This document shows, one piece after another, positions 48,122-59,968 of a DNA stretch of 64,000 nucleotides (position 1 is the stretch's first letter; the number at the start of each line of letters is the position of its first letter). The stretch lies in NCBI GenBank assembly GCA_030765065.1, contig CM060980.1, forward strand, positions 61,178,364-61,242,363, written 5' to 3'. Made by a program: the position numbers and the translations under genes. The notes beneath the pieces are model-generated. The model searched no databases. It had not been told where the DNA came from and saw only the letters and a program-made list of their open reading frames with translations. Source of the DNA: Deroplatys truncata. Its lineage: Eukaryota; Arthropoda; Insecta; Mantodea; Mantidae.

Positions 48122-49737
48122 TAAAACAAATGGCAAATGGTGTGCATATTTGATGACAGGATTTCGTTAGCACTGTTATGGAACGCATATTTTACATTTA
48201 AATTAAACGATATCATTAATCGTTGTTTACTTTAAGTTCTTTGTTTTAAGCCATGCTCACACCTATTAATTCAAACTACTGAAATATATAGTAACAAATA
48301 AACAGAATTGTTAAAAATTGAAATGTTCTTACAGGCATTGTTTAATAAGCTTATAACTAAGAGGACAAATAAAAGTATAAAATCGAAACAATGACGCCAA
48401 TATGCTCTCCAGAAATATGTTAATGTTACTATGAGGTCTGTTCATAAATTCACACACTAACCTCCTAGGATTCTACCCCATATATTTGGGGTACAAATGT
48501 GAAAGAAGCACATTCGTTAAACAATAAAATACGAGCATACCACATTAAGTTCCTGTAAATTACCTTATTCAGAGAGTTTATTTGTTATACATTTTTAAAT
48601 AAAATAATATCGAGCAGTTCAAATTGGAAAAATGAGAATAACAATATTTTATTCCCACTTCTCCAACAGTATATATCTGACTGTTTACATAACACTTAGC
48701 ATAAAGGTATCATCACAAATAAAACTTCAGTATCTCAGGGATGCAGCTTTTCACAATAACAGAAAAAACGAACAATTATAATGAAAGCTTTATTTTGAAT
48801 AATCCATTTTTAAAATGGATTTTCATTCCTCATAAAACAGACCAGGACTTCGTGGAATTAATATTTGCCTCCTTTACAACGAGATGTTTTGTGTTACATT
48901 GATAATTTAGAACCAAAACAACCTGTTTATTCATTTCAGATAGTATCGTGCAAGATGTTCAAATATTTGCTCAGCAATGCTCGAATACATTGCCTTTCAG
49001 TTTTCTCAGTGGAACCGAAGCCTTTTCTGTTGTCAAGCCGTACTCCCGCGACTTAATGCTGTGGCCTTCTATGTCAACTCATCTTCTTTGCTCACATTGG
49101 GGATTGGGGATACTTGTACAAATGTGAATACTGCCTGTTGACAGTGTTTCTCTCCATTGCTGAATGAAAACAAACAGCAATGTTCTCAAAAACACCGTTA
49201 ACATGTAGTACTCTATAAACACTGTAGACCAATATTGAATTAAAACAGTATTTGATGGACTCAATGTTTAATTTATTTACTTCTAACACAAGTTTAAATT
49301 TTAATTTTAATCAACAAGGATTTTACGCATTTATAACAGAGCGGTCAGGAAAGGAGTAGTTAATATACATAAATAAATATAAATAACATTATTTCCTCTC
49401 AGGATTGTCACAGAGAGATTTACTATAAGAAGAAGTGCGCTCCCGAAACAGAAATATTTTAACAACTTAATTTTGCCTCTTTCTAATAAAGAAGTAGTAA
49501 AATAGTTTTCTTACTTTACGGGAATAATAAGTAAGACACAGCCTAACGGTATAAAATATAAACACGATTAGCTAAAGCCACTTATAACAGTGATGGCATC
49601 CCTTAAACGCTAATTAGCTGTAACTACTAACTAGTTCATTTCCAAAAAGTTTCTTTTTCCTAACCGCAGTCCTTCAAAGAAAATATAACGCGTGTTTAAA
49701 GCATTACCTTCTATTTAATACGATGAGCACTGCCTAA
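48122..49737. other. No feature recognised
   Basis: AT-rich; nothing supported. Confidence 0.5.
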
Positions 49738-50185
49738 CTCCATGATGTAATGGTTAACATGTCTGCCAAGTTGCACAAACGTGGAGTGTCCCTAACGATT
49801 CCAGAATGAATGCATCCAGCGCCGCTCAAGCCTGCCCACAAACCCCCATTGGGATCCCTTAAGGGAAGCCGTTCAAAGAGGGTGGGTCCATCAGCATTCC
49901 GCCGACGACAGGAAGAAACCATCACAAAGCGTACCACTACCGCCCAACCACAACACGCCGAACACCGTTGCTTGGTCCTTAAACCCTTTAACAGATATTA
50001 ATGAAGTAAATGATGGATACAGAAAATGATGCGAAAGAAAGACATGGTAGAACCACACCAGTATTCGCCTACCGACTCGGCAAACCATAAAAAACCCATG
50101 GTAGGTGGGTGTTGCCGGGAATAGGACCCGGGACCTCCCGAACACGAGCCTCGCGCGTTACCGCGGAACCATCTCGCTCGGTAAG
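49738..50185 (-). mobile_element. SINE family S, with a tRNA-Gln-like scrap at its far end
   Basis: The minus-strand head CCGAGCGAGATGG begins near 50184, and the body ends near 49775 (CGTTAGGGACACTCC). Directly adjoining on plus, CTCCATGATGTAATGGTTAA at 49739-49758 resembles the 5' half of tRNA-Gln and may be the head of a second, truncated SINE. Confidence 0.72.
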
Positions 50186-51482
50186 AGATGAGGGACCCCG
50201 GGCTCATTTGGTGAACATCACTTCATCCTCTTTTTATACCTGGAAGCTTATACGGGTCGTTAAACTCTAAACAAAAAGATTAAATTTAAGGGTACGCAGC
50301 CCGCACCACTGCGATCAAATAAATTTCGGTACCTATAGTTGCTGAAATAGTAGCACGCGGAGAAGAAAAGTCTTAGGGAACGGCAAAGGGAATCACCTAA
50401 ATAAGTTGAATATTATTTATCTACAAGACTGGCAGAAATGGATGATATTAGCTGAGAGCATTACAAATGCTTGGAGGAAATCTTTACCACAAATACTTTC
50501 GATTTAGTAATTTGCTCACTCCTGATAGAAGCGACTAATGATGTATTCATTGTTACGATACTGGTATCTGCTAACTTCCCATTAAATTTGTGTGTTTTTT
50601 ATGCTTATACCAATGTAGCTCTGAGTTTAAAATTAGGGAAAATGGAATCGGGTAAGAGGAATCATAACTTCTATTTGAAAAATGCAATGAAATTTAGCTT
50701 CTCCTAATAACATTATTTTTGCTCCAGTTAAAAAAGCTGTCAAGGAAATGTACACTTTAAGGTGGATTACAAAGGCAAAAAAGCTGGAAGGACTATAAAT
50801 TAAAATATCAATTGCAACCAAACTCAGCATACTAGTACAAAACCAATTTACGGACCGCATTTAAGGAGGAAAGGTGAAATTCCCCAGGAAATCTGTTGAA
50901 TTAAGTTAATAATGTAAAAACGGTCTAATCTAACAAATATAGTATAAACTTTGATTTGCTATCCAAATTTTCATCCACAATTTGTTTTGTCCTAAACCTT
51001 GACTCCTTTTACCCATGGCTGAAGTTCAGCAAGCAATATATTACTCCATAAACAACAGTAAAATGCACTTTTGAAAAAATAAAATTGATGGAGAAGCCTA
51101 AAGATGAGTTCAAAAAGCTTTCTGTGCCAAATGTTATTCTAGAGTCAACACAAAGGCTCTCCAATATAAAGTGACTCCTCTTGCACTGTCTTTCTCTATA
51201 CTTGCATGACAGTCAAGTTGCACGTACATTCACTTCAAAGAAACCAACGAAGAGAAGGAGAGATGGCTGAAAGTCTTTAGATTTCTACATGAAATTGCAT
51301 ATTTCTTCAAACAGTAATAGTTGCAAACTATATTTAACTGTCAAGTCATAAGGTGGACAAATATTAATAATTACAATCTTTATTTAACGGAATTGTGCAA
51401 ACCTTTTTAATTCGCCATTACTATGAACTAAAACTAAAAAAAAAAAACGGAACAGTATATATTAAAGTGTAACCGACAATTA
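50186..51482. other. No feature recognised
   Basis: AT-rich; the 75-78 aa frames have no domain. Confidence 0.5.
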
Positions 51483-51921
51483 TACAGGGTGAATCACCTA
51501 AAACTTGCACCTCAAATATTTCGGAAATGGAAAATGCTATTGATGTGCAGTTTTCACAGTATTGATTGGTAGTCAGGGGCTCTTACGTTTAGCCTATAAA
51601 TAGATTTTAATGATACTGAGAAAGTGTACTTTTTGAGCAAATACAATTTTTAAATAGAACAATGCCTAGTTACATCAACAGAATAAAGGTAGGATAAATT
51701 AGAATGTCAATGGTCCGTGTTGCAGAATTCTAGTGTAAGTGGTTTACGAGAAATCGTATTTTGAAAAGTTTCCACCCCCACAATTGTTTGTCCCATTCAA
51801 CCTCTTAGTTGCTAGGAATGATATTATGTTTGTTTGCATTGTGTTTTCTATTCATTGATTGCATTGCGACTTTCTAGTCAGTTAGTTTGTGACAGTTCAA
51901 GCAGTAAGTCGTGAGTGGAAG

Positions 51922-52131
51922 ATGGGGTTTACTAATGCAGAAAAAGCCGGCATGCTCATGGTGTATGGAGAGTGTAGGAAGAATGCTGTTCGTTCCTGTA
52001 CGGTGTATGCGGAAGCGTATCCCAATAGACGTCAACGTCAATTATTTATCAACCTCTTCTACCAATTACACGAAAGTGGTACTGTAACACCTAGAAAACA
52101 AACAAGTGACTGGAGAAGAGGCAGAAATTAA
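51922..52131 (+). CDS. Transposase, N-terminal DNA-binding segment (broken from the rest)
   Basis: The start at 51922 gives MGFTNAEKAGMLMVYGECRKN, the usual beginning of this insect IS630-like family (often annotated DUF4817, a helix-turn-helix domain), so I prefer it to the upstream ATG at 51889. PNRRQRQLFINLF continues the domain. The frame then closes at 52131, and homologous residues (EEAEINVLAAVA, then GISQASVLR-like) continue in another frame. At least one frame change therefore separates it from the catalytic segment at 52198. Confidence 0.75.
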   Translation: MGFTNAEKAGMLMVYGECRKNAVRSCTVYAEAYPNRRQRQLFINLFYQLHESGTVTPRKQTSDWRRGRN

Positions 52132-52197
52132 TGTTTTGGCTGCCGTTGCAAATTAGTTCCCGCACTATCACACGTGGAAGTGGCATAAGTCAGGCAA

Positions 52198-52959
52198 GTG
52201 TACTGCGCATTCTCCATCGACAGATGTAGGTTCCATCCTTATCACATCTCCCTCCAGCAAGAGCTGCACGGAAACGATTTTGAGAATCGTGTTAACTTTT
52301 GTACATGGGCATCAAGACATGATACTCCAGATTCATCATGTATCTTGTTTAGTGATAAGGCAACATTTACTAATCATGGCCAGGTAAACTGTAGAAATAT
52401 GCACTATTGGTCAGTTGACAATCCCCGTTGGCTTCATCAGGTGGAACGTCAGCGCCCATCGAGTTTAAACGTGTGGTGTGGGATAGTGAACCACCAGCTC
52501 ATAGGCCCTTTATTCATAGAAGGAACAATGAACTCGCACAAGGAACGCAGCCTCCTGACAGACCATCTGCCACAGATGCTAGAAGACGTTCCTTTGCAGA
52601 CTAGGAGGAACCTAAGGTACCAACACGATGGCTGTCCAGACGATAGTGCACGAAGTACTACAGCTTGTCTTAACGGATTGTTTCCAAATCGTTTGATTGG
52701 ACGAAGGGGACCTGTACCTTGGCCGGCCCGTTCACCGGATCTGACCCCTTTAGACTTTTTTCTGTGGGGAAGGCTGAAAGACACTGTCTACAAGGATGCT
52801 ACACCAGACGATATGAAACGACGTATTACTGATGCCTTCTCTGAAATTTCCGCTGAAACGCTAGAACGTGTACAGCAGTCTTTCCATAGCAGTGTGTTGA
52901 AGCTGCCGGTGGTCATTTTGAACACGACCTTTGAAGGCCTATGTTCTCTTTACTTGTAA
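52198..52959 (+). CDS. Transposase, DDE catalytic segment
   Basis: A 253-residue open frame whose family-like part starts around residue 13 (HPYHISLQQELHGNDF). The catalytic Asp residues are all present: LFSDKATF, QHDGCPDD and LTPLDFFLWG. I count 41 residues between the second and third, giving DD41D rather than mariner DD34D or Tc1 DD34E. Other family marks are LNVWCGI, IGPLFIEG, WPARSPDL and LERVQQSFHS near the end. It runs to a natural stop at 52959 with no internal break, so decay is modest. Alone it lacks the DNA-binding half, so it is probably not active. Confidence 0.85.
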   Translation: MYCAFSIDRCRFHPYHISLQQELHGNDFENRVNFCTWASRHDTPDSSCILFSDKATFTNHGQVNCRNMHYWSVDNPRWLHQVERQRPSSLNVWCGIVNHQLIGPLFIEGTMNSHKERSLLTDHLPQMLEDVPLQTRRNLRYQHDGCPDDSARSTTACLNGLFPNRLIGRRGPVPWPARSPDLTPLDFFLWGRLKDTVYKDATPDDMKRRITDAFSEISAETLERVQQSFHSSVLKLPVVILNTTFEGLCSLYL

Positions 52960-53204
52960 GAATCCACAGAAGTATTGTAATTCCCTTTTGTTTTTCTTTA
53001 GCTTGTGATACCACAGGTTGTACAAGTGTCGGTGCATAAAAGTTTCTAGATAAGATTTCTCGTAAACACTTGCACTAGAATCTTGCAACAAACGCCACTG
53101 ACATTCTAATTTACCCTACCTATATTCTGTTAATAACCTAAAATGACAACCAAAGCAAAAAAAAACAAATGCCACCAGTAAAAATACAGCGGTAATAGTA
53201 CTAA

Positions 53205-53357
53205 TTGAGATTATAGTGGTGGTGGTGGTGGTGGTGGTGGTGGTGGTGGTGGCGACGGCGGTAGCAACAGCAACTGTAGCAGTAGTAGTAATAGTGGTGG
53301 AAGTGGTGGTAGTGCTAGTATTGGTTATAGTAGTAGAAGTGGTAGTGATGGTAGTGT

Positions 53358-53410
<53 letters not shown>

Positions 53411-53483
53411 TGGTGGTGATTGTGCTGGTGGTAGCGTTAGTAGTAAAATAGCAGTAGCAGAATAATAGTAGTAGTGGTGGTGT

Positions 53484-53521
<38 letters not shown>

Positions 53522-53522
53522 A

Positions 53523-53582
<60 letters not shown>

Positions 53583-54367
53583 AAGTGTAGGGGCGTTACT
53601 CTTAGTAATAGAATTAGTAGTAGTGCTTAGTAGTAATTGGTGGTTACAGTAGTAATAGTAGAAATAGTAGTGGTGTTATTGTCAGTAATAGAATAGTAGT
53701 AATAGTAGTAGTAGTACCAGTAGTAGTAGTAATAGTAGCAGTTGTAATGGTTAGTAGTGGTGGTAACAGTAGTAATGATAATAATGGATGTTGTGGTCTT
53801 TATACTACTGGCGATACTGGTGGTGGTGGTTATAGTAGTAGTAGAAGTGGCACTGGTGATTATATTAGTAGTAGTAGAGGTGGTAGTGGTGGTAGTGTTA
53901 GTACTAGAATACTAATAGTAGAGTGGTGGTAGTAGTAATTGGGGTAGTAGCAGTATTTAGTAGTAGAATTTATTAGTAGCAGTGGTGGTGGTAGTGGTAT
54001 TAGTAGAAGTGGTTAGTAGTATTGGTAGTAGCGGTAGTAAAAGAAGTTAGTGGTAGTGAGGGCAGTGCTAGTAGTATAATAGTGGTAGGTAGTGGTTGGT
54101 AGTAGTGGTGGTGGCGGTAGCAGTATTAGTGATAGTAGTACTAGTGGTTTGCGGTACTAGTAGTAGTGGTAGTGTTAGTAGTATTAACAGTAATAGTAGA
54201 ATATTGGTAGTATTATTGGTTGTGGTAGGAGTAGTAGAGATAATATTAGAAGTTTTATTATTAGTAGTTGTTGTAGTAGTGGCGATTATTAGTAGAAGTG
54301 GGGTGGTTGTAGCATTAGAGGTAGCAGTAGAGCGATAGTAGTAGTAGTAGGTAGTAGTAGTAGTAGC

Positions 54368-54431
<64 letters not shown>

Positions 54432-54480
54432 CTTGTGGTATTAGTGGTGGCGGCGGTGGTTGTAGTGGTTTTATATATAA
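53205..54480 (+). repeat. (GTA/GTG)n trinucleotide array, block 1
   Basis: About 1.3 kb of G/T/A-rich trinucleotides, nearly C-free on plus, mixing GTA, GTG and AGT phases, with purer GTA runs (for example 53356-53408 and 53482-53580). It starts at the broken right end of the transposon. Poly-Val/Gly/Ser and poly-Thr/Leu frames here are artefacts. Confidence 0.95.
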
Positions 54481-54483
54481 AAC

Positions 54484-54486
<3 letters not shown>
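54465..54486. repeat. Perfect 22-bp palindrome
   Basis: GTGGTTTTATA followed directly by its own inverse. It joins the GTA array to the (TA)n run and is able to form a hairpin. Confidence 0.9.

Positions 54487-54487
<1 letters not shown>

Positions 54488-54540
<53 letters not shown>
54488..54540. repeat. (TA)n followed by (GT)n
   Basis: TA to about 54518, GT to about 54540. It lies between the 3' end of the first R1-like LINE and the trinucleotide array. Confidence 0.95.
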
Positions 54541-54544
54541 AGTA

Positions 54545-55850
54545 GGGGGAAAATCTTTCAAAGACGCCACCAGGCGAGTTGGATTTCCACCAACTAAAAA
54601 ACCCAAGCTAGGAGTAATGCGCACATCGTTGGACTACCTTTCGGTATTACTTCGCGTATGTGGCAATCATATTTTAGTCCTTTTTTCATCTTTTTCTTTT
54701 CCTTTAAGTATGCTAGTTATTATTTCTTCAACGATTGTCCATTTCTTTTCATTTTCTAGCATTTGTGTCATAATATTGTCAACCGTTATATCTTGCCCAA
54801 TTTGTCTCGCGTATTTCTGCCTTAAATTACTCCACTTGTTACATATTAATATTGTGTATTCAGGTGTGTCTTTTTTCTTCACAGTATTTGCAGGCCTCGC
54901 TGTTTACCAGGTTCATTTTATATAAATAAGTTTTAAAACGTCCGTGTCCAGATAAGAATTGTGTAAGGTAATATCCCACTTGTCCATGTTTTCTATTCAG
55001 CCAAGGTTCTATATTGGTATCAAAGTCTTGGTCCATTGTGCTGTTTTACTTTCTAATTCTCATTCCGTTTGACATGTTTTAATAGAAGAATCTCTTGCAT
55101 GTGTTCTATATATCTTGTTGTTTGTATTTCCATATGACCGCTATAATTAATGTATGGATACAGTTCCTGCTATAACTTGAATTGCCTTGGTGGAAACTGT
55201 TCTGTATGCACTTGCTATTCTTATGGCAATCTTTCGCTGCACTCTTTCAATTAGGATTATGCAGTTAATTACGCTCCGAAATACTTTTAGTTTAGCTTGT
55301 TTCGGTCCTCCGATATTTTGGCATTTGCCGTCCCAAGGCTGCAACAGTTTTTTCTGCCTTACTAGCCACATATTTTATGTGTCCACATACTCATATTGTG
55401 TCCAATTTGGACACAGGCAGTTCTTAGCACTCAATGTCTAGTTATTAAAACTTATATGTATTGCTTTTAACATTCTTCTTCCCTCCAGGATAACAATTTC
55501 GGTTTTTTCAGGTGCCAAACTTAATCTTTTTTCGGTCATCCAGATATCAATCTTATTCACGGACCAGGCAATATTTTCCTTCATTTTCTCTCTTGTATTT
55601 CCAAAAACTAGTAATGCCAGATCATCGGCATATCCAGTCGTTTTAGATCCTGCTGGTAATTTAAAATTTAAAACCCCATCATAATATAGGTTCCATAATG
55701 TTGGTCCCAAAACGGAGCCTTGGAGTACCCAGCAGCTCACAACCAGCTTTGCACTTTTTCCTATTAATATATACATATCTTCGAGGTAGCTACAAATAAC
55801 TCTAGAGCTATATCAGCTATTGGTTTTTTAGATTTTGTTGTATGAGCTCA
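54545..55850 (-). mobile_element. R1-like LINE copy 1, 5'-truncated, inside the trinucleotide array
   Basis: The minus strand reads the second half of reverse transcriptase. LQGSVLGPTLWNLYYDGVL leads to GYADDLALLV (YADD at about 55631-55620), then LAPEKTEIVILEGRR. VQRKIAIRIASAYRTVSTKA follows near 55250, and the C-terminal TPEYTILICNKW is near 54860. Frames are interrupted. The 3' untranslated end, with GGGTTTTTTAGTTGGTGG and terminal TTTTCCCCC, resembles that of copy 2. Everything 5' of mid-RT is missing. Flanked on both sides by simple repeats. Confidence 0.88.
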
Positions 55851-55861
55851 TCATACAACAA
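55835..55861. repeat. 11-bp inverted repeat at the LINE 5' junction
   Basis: TTGTTGTATGA and its exact inverse TCATACAACAA with 5 bp between, at the boundary of LINE copy 1 and array block 2. Confidence 0.9.
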
Positions 55862-55881
55862 AGTAGTGGTAATATTAACGT

Positions 55882-55924
<43 letters not shown>

Positions 55925-57478
55925 GGTGGTGGTGGTGGTGGTGGTGGTGGTGGTGGTGGTGGTGGTGGTGGTGGTGGTGGTGGTGGTGGTGGTGGTGGTG
56001 GTGGTGGTGGTGGTGGTGGTGGTGGTGGTGGTGGTGGTGGTAGAAGAATACTGGTGGTGGTAGTGGTAGTAATAGTAGTAGAAGTAGTATTGGTAGTGGT
56101 GTTTAGTAGTAGTAATAATGGTGGTAGTGGTATTAGTGGCAGTAGTAGTAATAATGGCCAGTAGTGGTGGTAATAGTAAAATAATGACCAGTAGTGGTGG
56201 TAATAGTAAAATAATGGTGCTAGTAGTAGTGGTTGCAGGAGAAGTAGTTATAATAGTAGTAGTTCTATTAGTAGTTATGGTAGTAGTGATTATTAGTAGA
56301 AATGGTGTTGGTTGTGGTAGTATTAGTAGTGGTAGCAGATTTGTGGCAGCAGTAGTAGTAGTAGTTGTTGTTGTAGTAGTAGTGTTAATAGTATTGGTGG
56401 TAATAAAGTAATAGTGGTGGTGGTAGTAGTAGTCATGGTGGTAGTGGTAGTAGTATTATTGGTAGTAGTGGGTGCTGGTGATAGTGGTAGTAGTAGTGGT
56501 TTTGATGGGGTAGCAGTATTAGTAGTAGTAATAGTAGTAGTAGTAGTAGTAGCAGTGGTTAGCAATAGTAATAGGACTAGAATAGTAGTGGTAGTATTAG
56601 TAGTAGCGTAGTGGTAGTAGTATTATTTGTAGTCGTAGTGGTGGAGGTAGTGATATTAGCATTAGTGATGATAGTACTAGTAGTAGCGGTTAGTAGTGGT
56701 AGTGCTGTTAATGGTAGTAGTAGTAATGGTGGCAGTACTAATGCTTATAGTAATAGCTGTAGTAGTGGAGGATACTAGTAGTAGTAGTAGAGTGGTAGTA
56801 GTTAGTGGTGGTAGTGGTAGTAGTGGTAGTAGTATTAGTGGTAGAAACAGTAGTATTAATAGCAGTAGTGGTTAGCAGAAATAGTAGTAGTGGTGGTAGT
56901 GGTAGTAGTATTAGTGTTAGCAGTAGTAGTAGTAGTAGTAGTAGTAGTTATTAGTAGTAGAGTGTAGTAGCAGTAGTAGATAGTAGAAGTAGTAGTAATG
57001 GTTGTGGTAGAAATATTAGTAGTAGAATGGTAGTAGCAGTAGTGGTTAGTAGAAGTAATATTGCCGGTAGTGGTAGTAGTTCTTGTGGTAGTAGTAGTAG
57101 AAGAGTGGTAGTAGCAGTAGTGGTTACCAGGAGTAGTAGTAGTGGTGTTGGTGTTGGTAGTGACAATAGTATTAGTGGTAGCAGTAGTAGTAATAGTAGT
57201 CGTTCGTAGCATTAGTGGTGGCTGTAGTAGTAATAGAAGTAGTTAGTAGAAGTAGTAATAATGGTATTGGTAGTGGTAGTAGTGTTAGTGGTAGCAGTCG
57301 TAATAATAGTATTGGTTAATAGAAGTACTCGTAATAGTGGTAGTGGTATTAGTGGTGACAGTGGTAGTAATATTATTGGTTAGTATAAGTACTAGTAGCA
57401 GTGTTAGAGGTGGTAGTGGTAGCAGTAGTAATAGTAGTGGTTACTATAAGTACTAGTAGTAGTGGTGATGGTAGATTT
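55862..57478 (+). repeat. (GTA/GTG)n trinucleotide array, block 2
   Basis: About 1.6 kb. Begins with a (GTA)n run, then about 127 bp of uninterrupted (GGT)n at 55915-56041, then degenerate GTA/GTG/ATA mixtures. Same strand and composition as block 1. Confidence 0.95.
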
Positions 57479-57479
57479 T

Positions 57480-59968
57480 TTGAGGGGAAAACGCCTTATG
57501 GGCTTTCCGAGTGGGATTCCCAGAGGGTTACCCACAAAAGAAACCCTCAGTAATTCCTTGAAGCATTGCGGAACCGCATAAGCATTACTTCACAATGCTA
57601 CAATCTGGCTTATTCTTTTCTTTCATTTGCTCTTTTGCTTGGAGGATGTTACTTATCATCCTTTCATAAATATTCCATGTTTCCTGTGATTTCAACATCT
57701 CAGTAACAATATTATGTGGTGTAATAATTCTCCCAATTCGCTCAGAACATAAGCGTCCTATTATATCCCATTTTGGGCATTGTAGTACAGTGTTCTCTGG
57801 TGTGTCCCTTTCAGTACAGTAAGAACAACATTCCTTCTCGACTAGTTCCATTCTATGTAAATATACCTTGAATCGACCGTGGCCAGTCAATAATTGTGTT
57901 AAGTAATAACTTAAGTTTCCATGGCTTCTATGTCGGGTATAAGTATCGTGGTCCATTGCGCTGTGGTTCTCTCTTGGTTCCATTCCTCTTGCCAAGTTTG
58001 CATTGTATTCTGTCTCACAGCTGTTCGTTCAGCCTGAAGGTTATCATTCTTGGCATATGTTGCTCTTTAATTAACAGGTGAATAGGTATCAACCCAGCAA
58101 TTACCTGTAATGCCTTCATGGACGTTGTTCTGTAGGCACTAAATATCCGTAGGGCAATCTTACGTTGAACCTGCTCTAATATTCTCCTATATTGCCTTCT
58201 CTGCCCAAGTCTTCCATACAGGTACGCAGTATAGAACAATTGAGTTCATAACACTTCCAAGGATTTTCCTTGTGCCGAATTTCGGTCCGCCAGTTTAGGC
58301 ATCAGAAGACCTAATGCTGCAATGGATTTTTCTGCTTTACCGACTACATAACGAATATGGGCACTCATGTGCATGTTATGTCCAAAACGGACCCTAAGAT
58401 ACTTTATCTGGAGTGGTGATCTTATAGTTACACCATTAATACATATCTGAATTTCTCGCAAGGTTCTTCTACCTTCCAGGATCACAATCTCAGTTTTCTG
58501 GGGTGTTAATTGTTAGTCCCTTTTGCAACATCCAAGTTTCAAAGCAATGCGTCGATCATTCAATGTTATCCTCCACATCCTCCCTGAAAACACCGGAGAC
58601 GAGTAGGGCCAAATCATCAGCATAACCAATAGTCGTTGTCCCTGGTGGCAACTCTATCCTAAAGACACCATCATAATAGAGATTCCAAAGTGTAGGGCCC
58701 AATACCGATCCCTGTGGAACACCACAGGTCATATCCAGTTGTTCCGTATCACCACCTAGGATAACCCTATTTTCCAAATAACTGCATACAAGTTTGATTA
58801 AATAGGGAGCAATATAACGCCACCCAAGTTCTTTAATAATACCAATCCAAAAGATCAAATTCAAGGCAGTTTTTATATCAAGAGTTATCAATACTAAAAA
58901 TTTTGAGACTGTCTTGGCCTCCTCTACAAACTGCTGTACAGCCATTATTGCATCTATAGTCGAGAATTCTCGTCTAAAACCGAACTGTTGTTGTGATAAA
59001 TTTTCTCATTCTCGATTTCATCAACTAATCGTTTATTTATAATATGCTCCAGGAGTTTACCTAGCAAATCCAACAGACAGATAGGCCTATAAGACTTTTG
59101 AGCTTAGCTTTCAATCTAAATTAGTTTTGCCATTTTCCATCGTTTCAGGACTTCGCCAGTATGAAGAATGGAAGTAATAAATTCTGTAAGAAGCCCTGGT
59201 TTATATAGAGCAAGAACTTTGATAGCCTCTGGCGGAATACAATCTGGACCAGCTGCCCTCCCAGGTTTTATTCGGTGGCCAACATTTATAATCTCCTCAA
59301 CCGTACAAACAGGAATATCCAATATTTCAGTATTTACCTTCGGCCATTTGTGCCCTTTATGTACTGGGAACAGATTCCTTGCTATCTGCAGCTGTTCATG
59401 ATCAGTAAGCATCAAAGGTGATCGCTGGCCAATTTTACCGATTACCGTTTGGTATCCCCTTCCCCATTTATCATCTTCTTTGGCACACAAGGTATTCCAT
59501 GACGCTCTTTTAGCTTATGCTATCACACGTTTTAAAACACCGCGACAATGGCGATAATCCTGTAATGTTATTTGCTTATCAACTTCCATGGAGTTTCGTT
59601 TGGTAATTCTGGTGACCAAGCGTTTAGATCTGGTACACCTCTTCCGCAACTCTGCGATCTCCTCATTCCACCAATAGGCACCCTTCCGTTTCATACGAGG
59701 AAATTTTCGTAATAAAACAGAATTACAAGCATTCCGTATCGCCCGATCTATATCATATATCTGGTGGGCAGAACAGGAGCTTATTTTCTTTTCAAGCTGG
59801 ACAAGTAGATCAGCCTGTTTCTCTTCCTTATAAATCCAACCACGTTGTCGGTTTTTAAACCATGTATCATGAGCTAGGAACTGTACCTCCACATAAATAC
59901 TTTTATGATAACTCAGAGTTTCTTGATTACTCACATACCAATTCTTTACCTGTCTTCCCTGGTGGTAG
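57480..59968 (-). mobile_element. R1-like LINE copy 2, 5'-truncated, inside the trinucleotide array
   Basis: About 2.5 kb, read on minus. First comes the linker before RT, with AYWWNEEIAELRKRC (frame 59934-59515). Then the RT start: GRAAGPDCIPPEAIK (frame 59490-59116). Then LITLDIKTALN, CGVPQGSVLGPTLWNLYYD and GYADDLALLV (YADD at 58624-58613). Next LREIQICINGVTIRSPLQIK and VQRKIALRIFSAYRTTSMKA. Finally a C-terminal zinc-knuckle-like CCSYCTERDTPENTVLQCPKW (frame 57995-57585). A stop separates the first two frames, and further frame changes follow. The endonuclease and ORF1 are missing. The 3' end is TTTTCCCCTCAAAAAAT, then CTACC-type repeat. Its RT is similar to but clearly different from copy 1. 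Confidence 0.92.

Larger units (their letters stand above)
51485..53180 (+). mobile_element. Tc1/mariner-superfamily transposon (DD41D spacing), right end truncated
   Basis: Starts at a TA with CAGGGTGAATCACCTAAAAC. Subterminal inverted repeats of ~95 bp pair 51676-51770 with about 53039-53140 (shared core GGTAAATTAGAATGTC-type). The outer ~190 bp of the left end has no right counterpart, so the right end is lost where trinucleotide repeats begin. Two reading-frame segments encode the transposase (see the two CDS entries). The termini resemble the MITE at 5.1 kb. Confidence 0.85.

Noticed and set aside
53216-53419. Frames rich in Val, Gly, Ser, Thr or Leu across the trinucleotide arrays
   Set aside because: They follow directly from (GTA)n and (GTG)n repeats on either strand, with no complex sequence.
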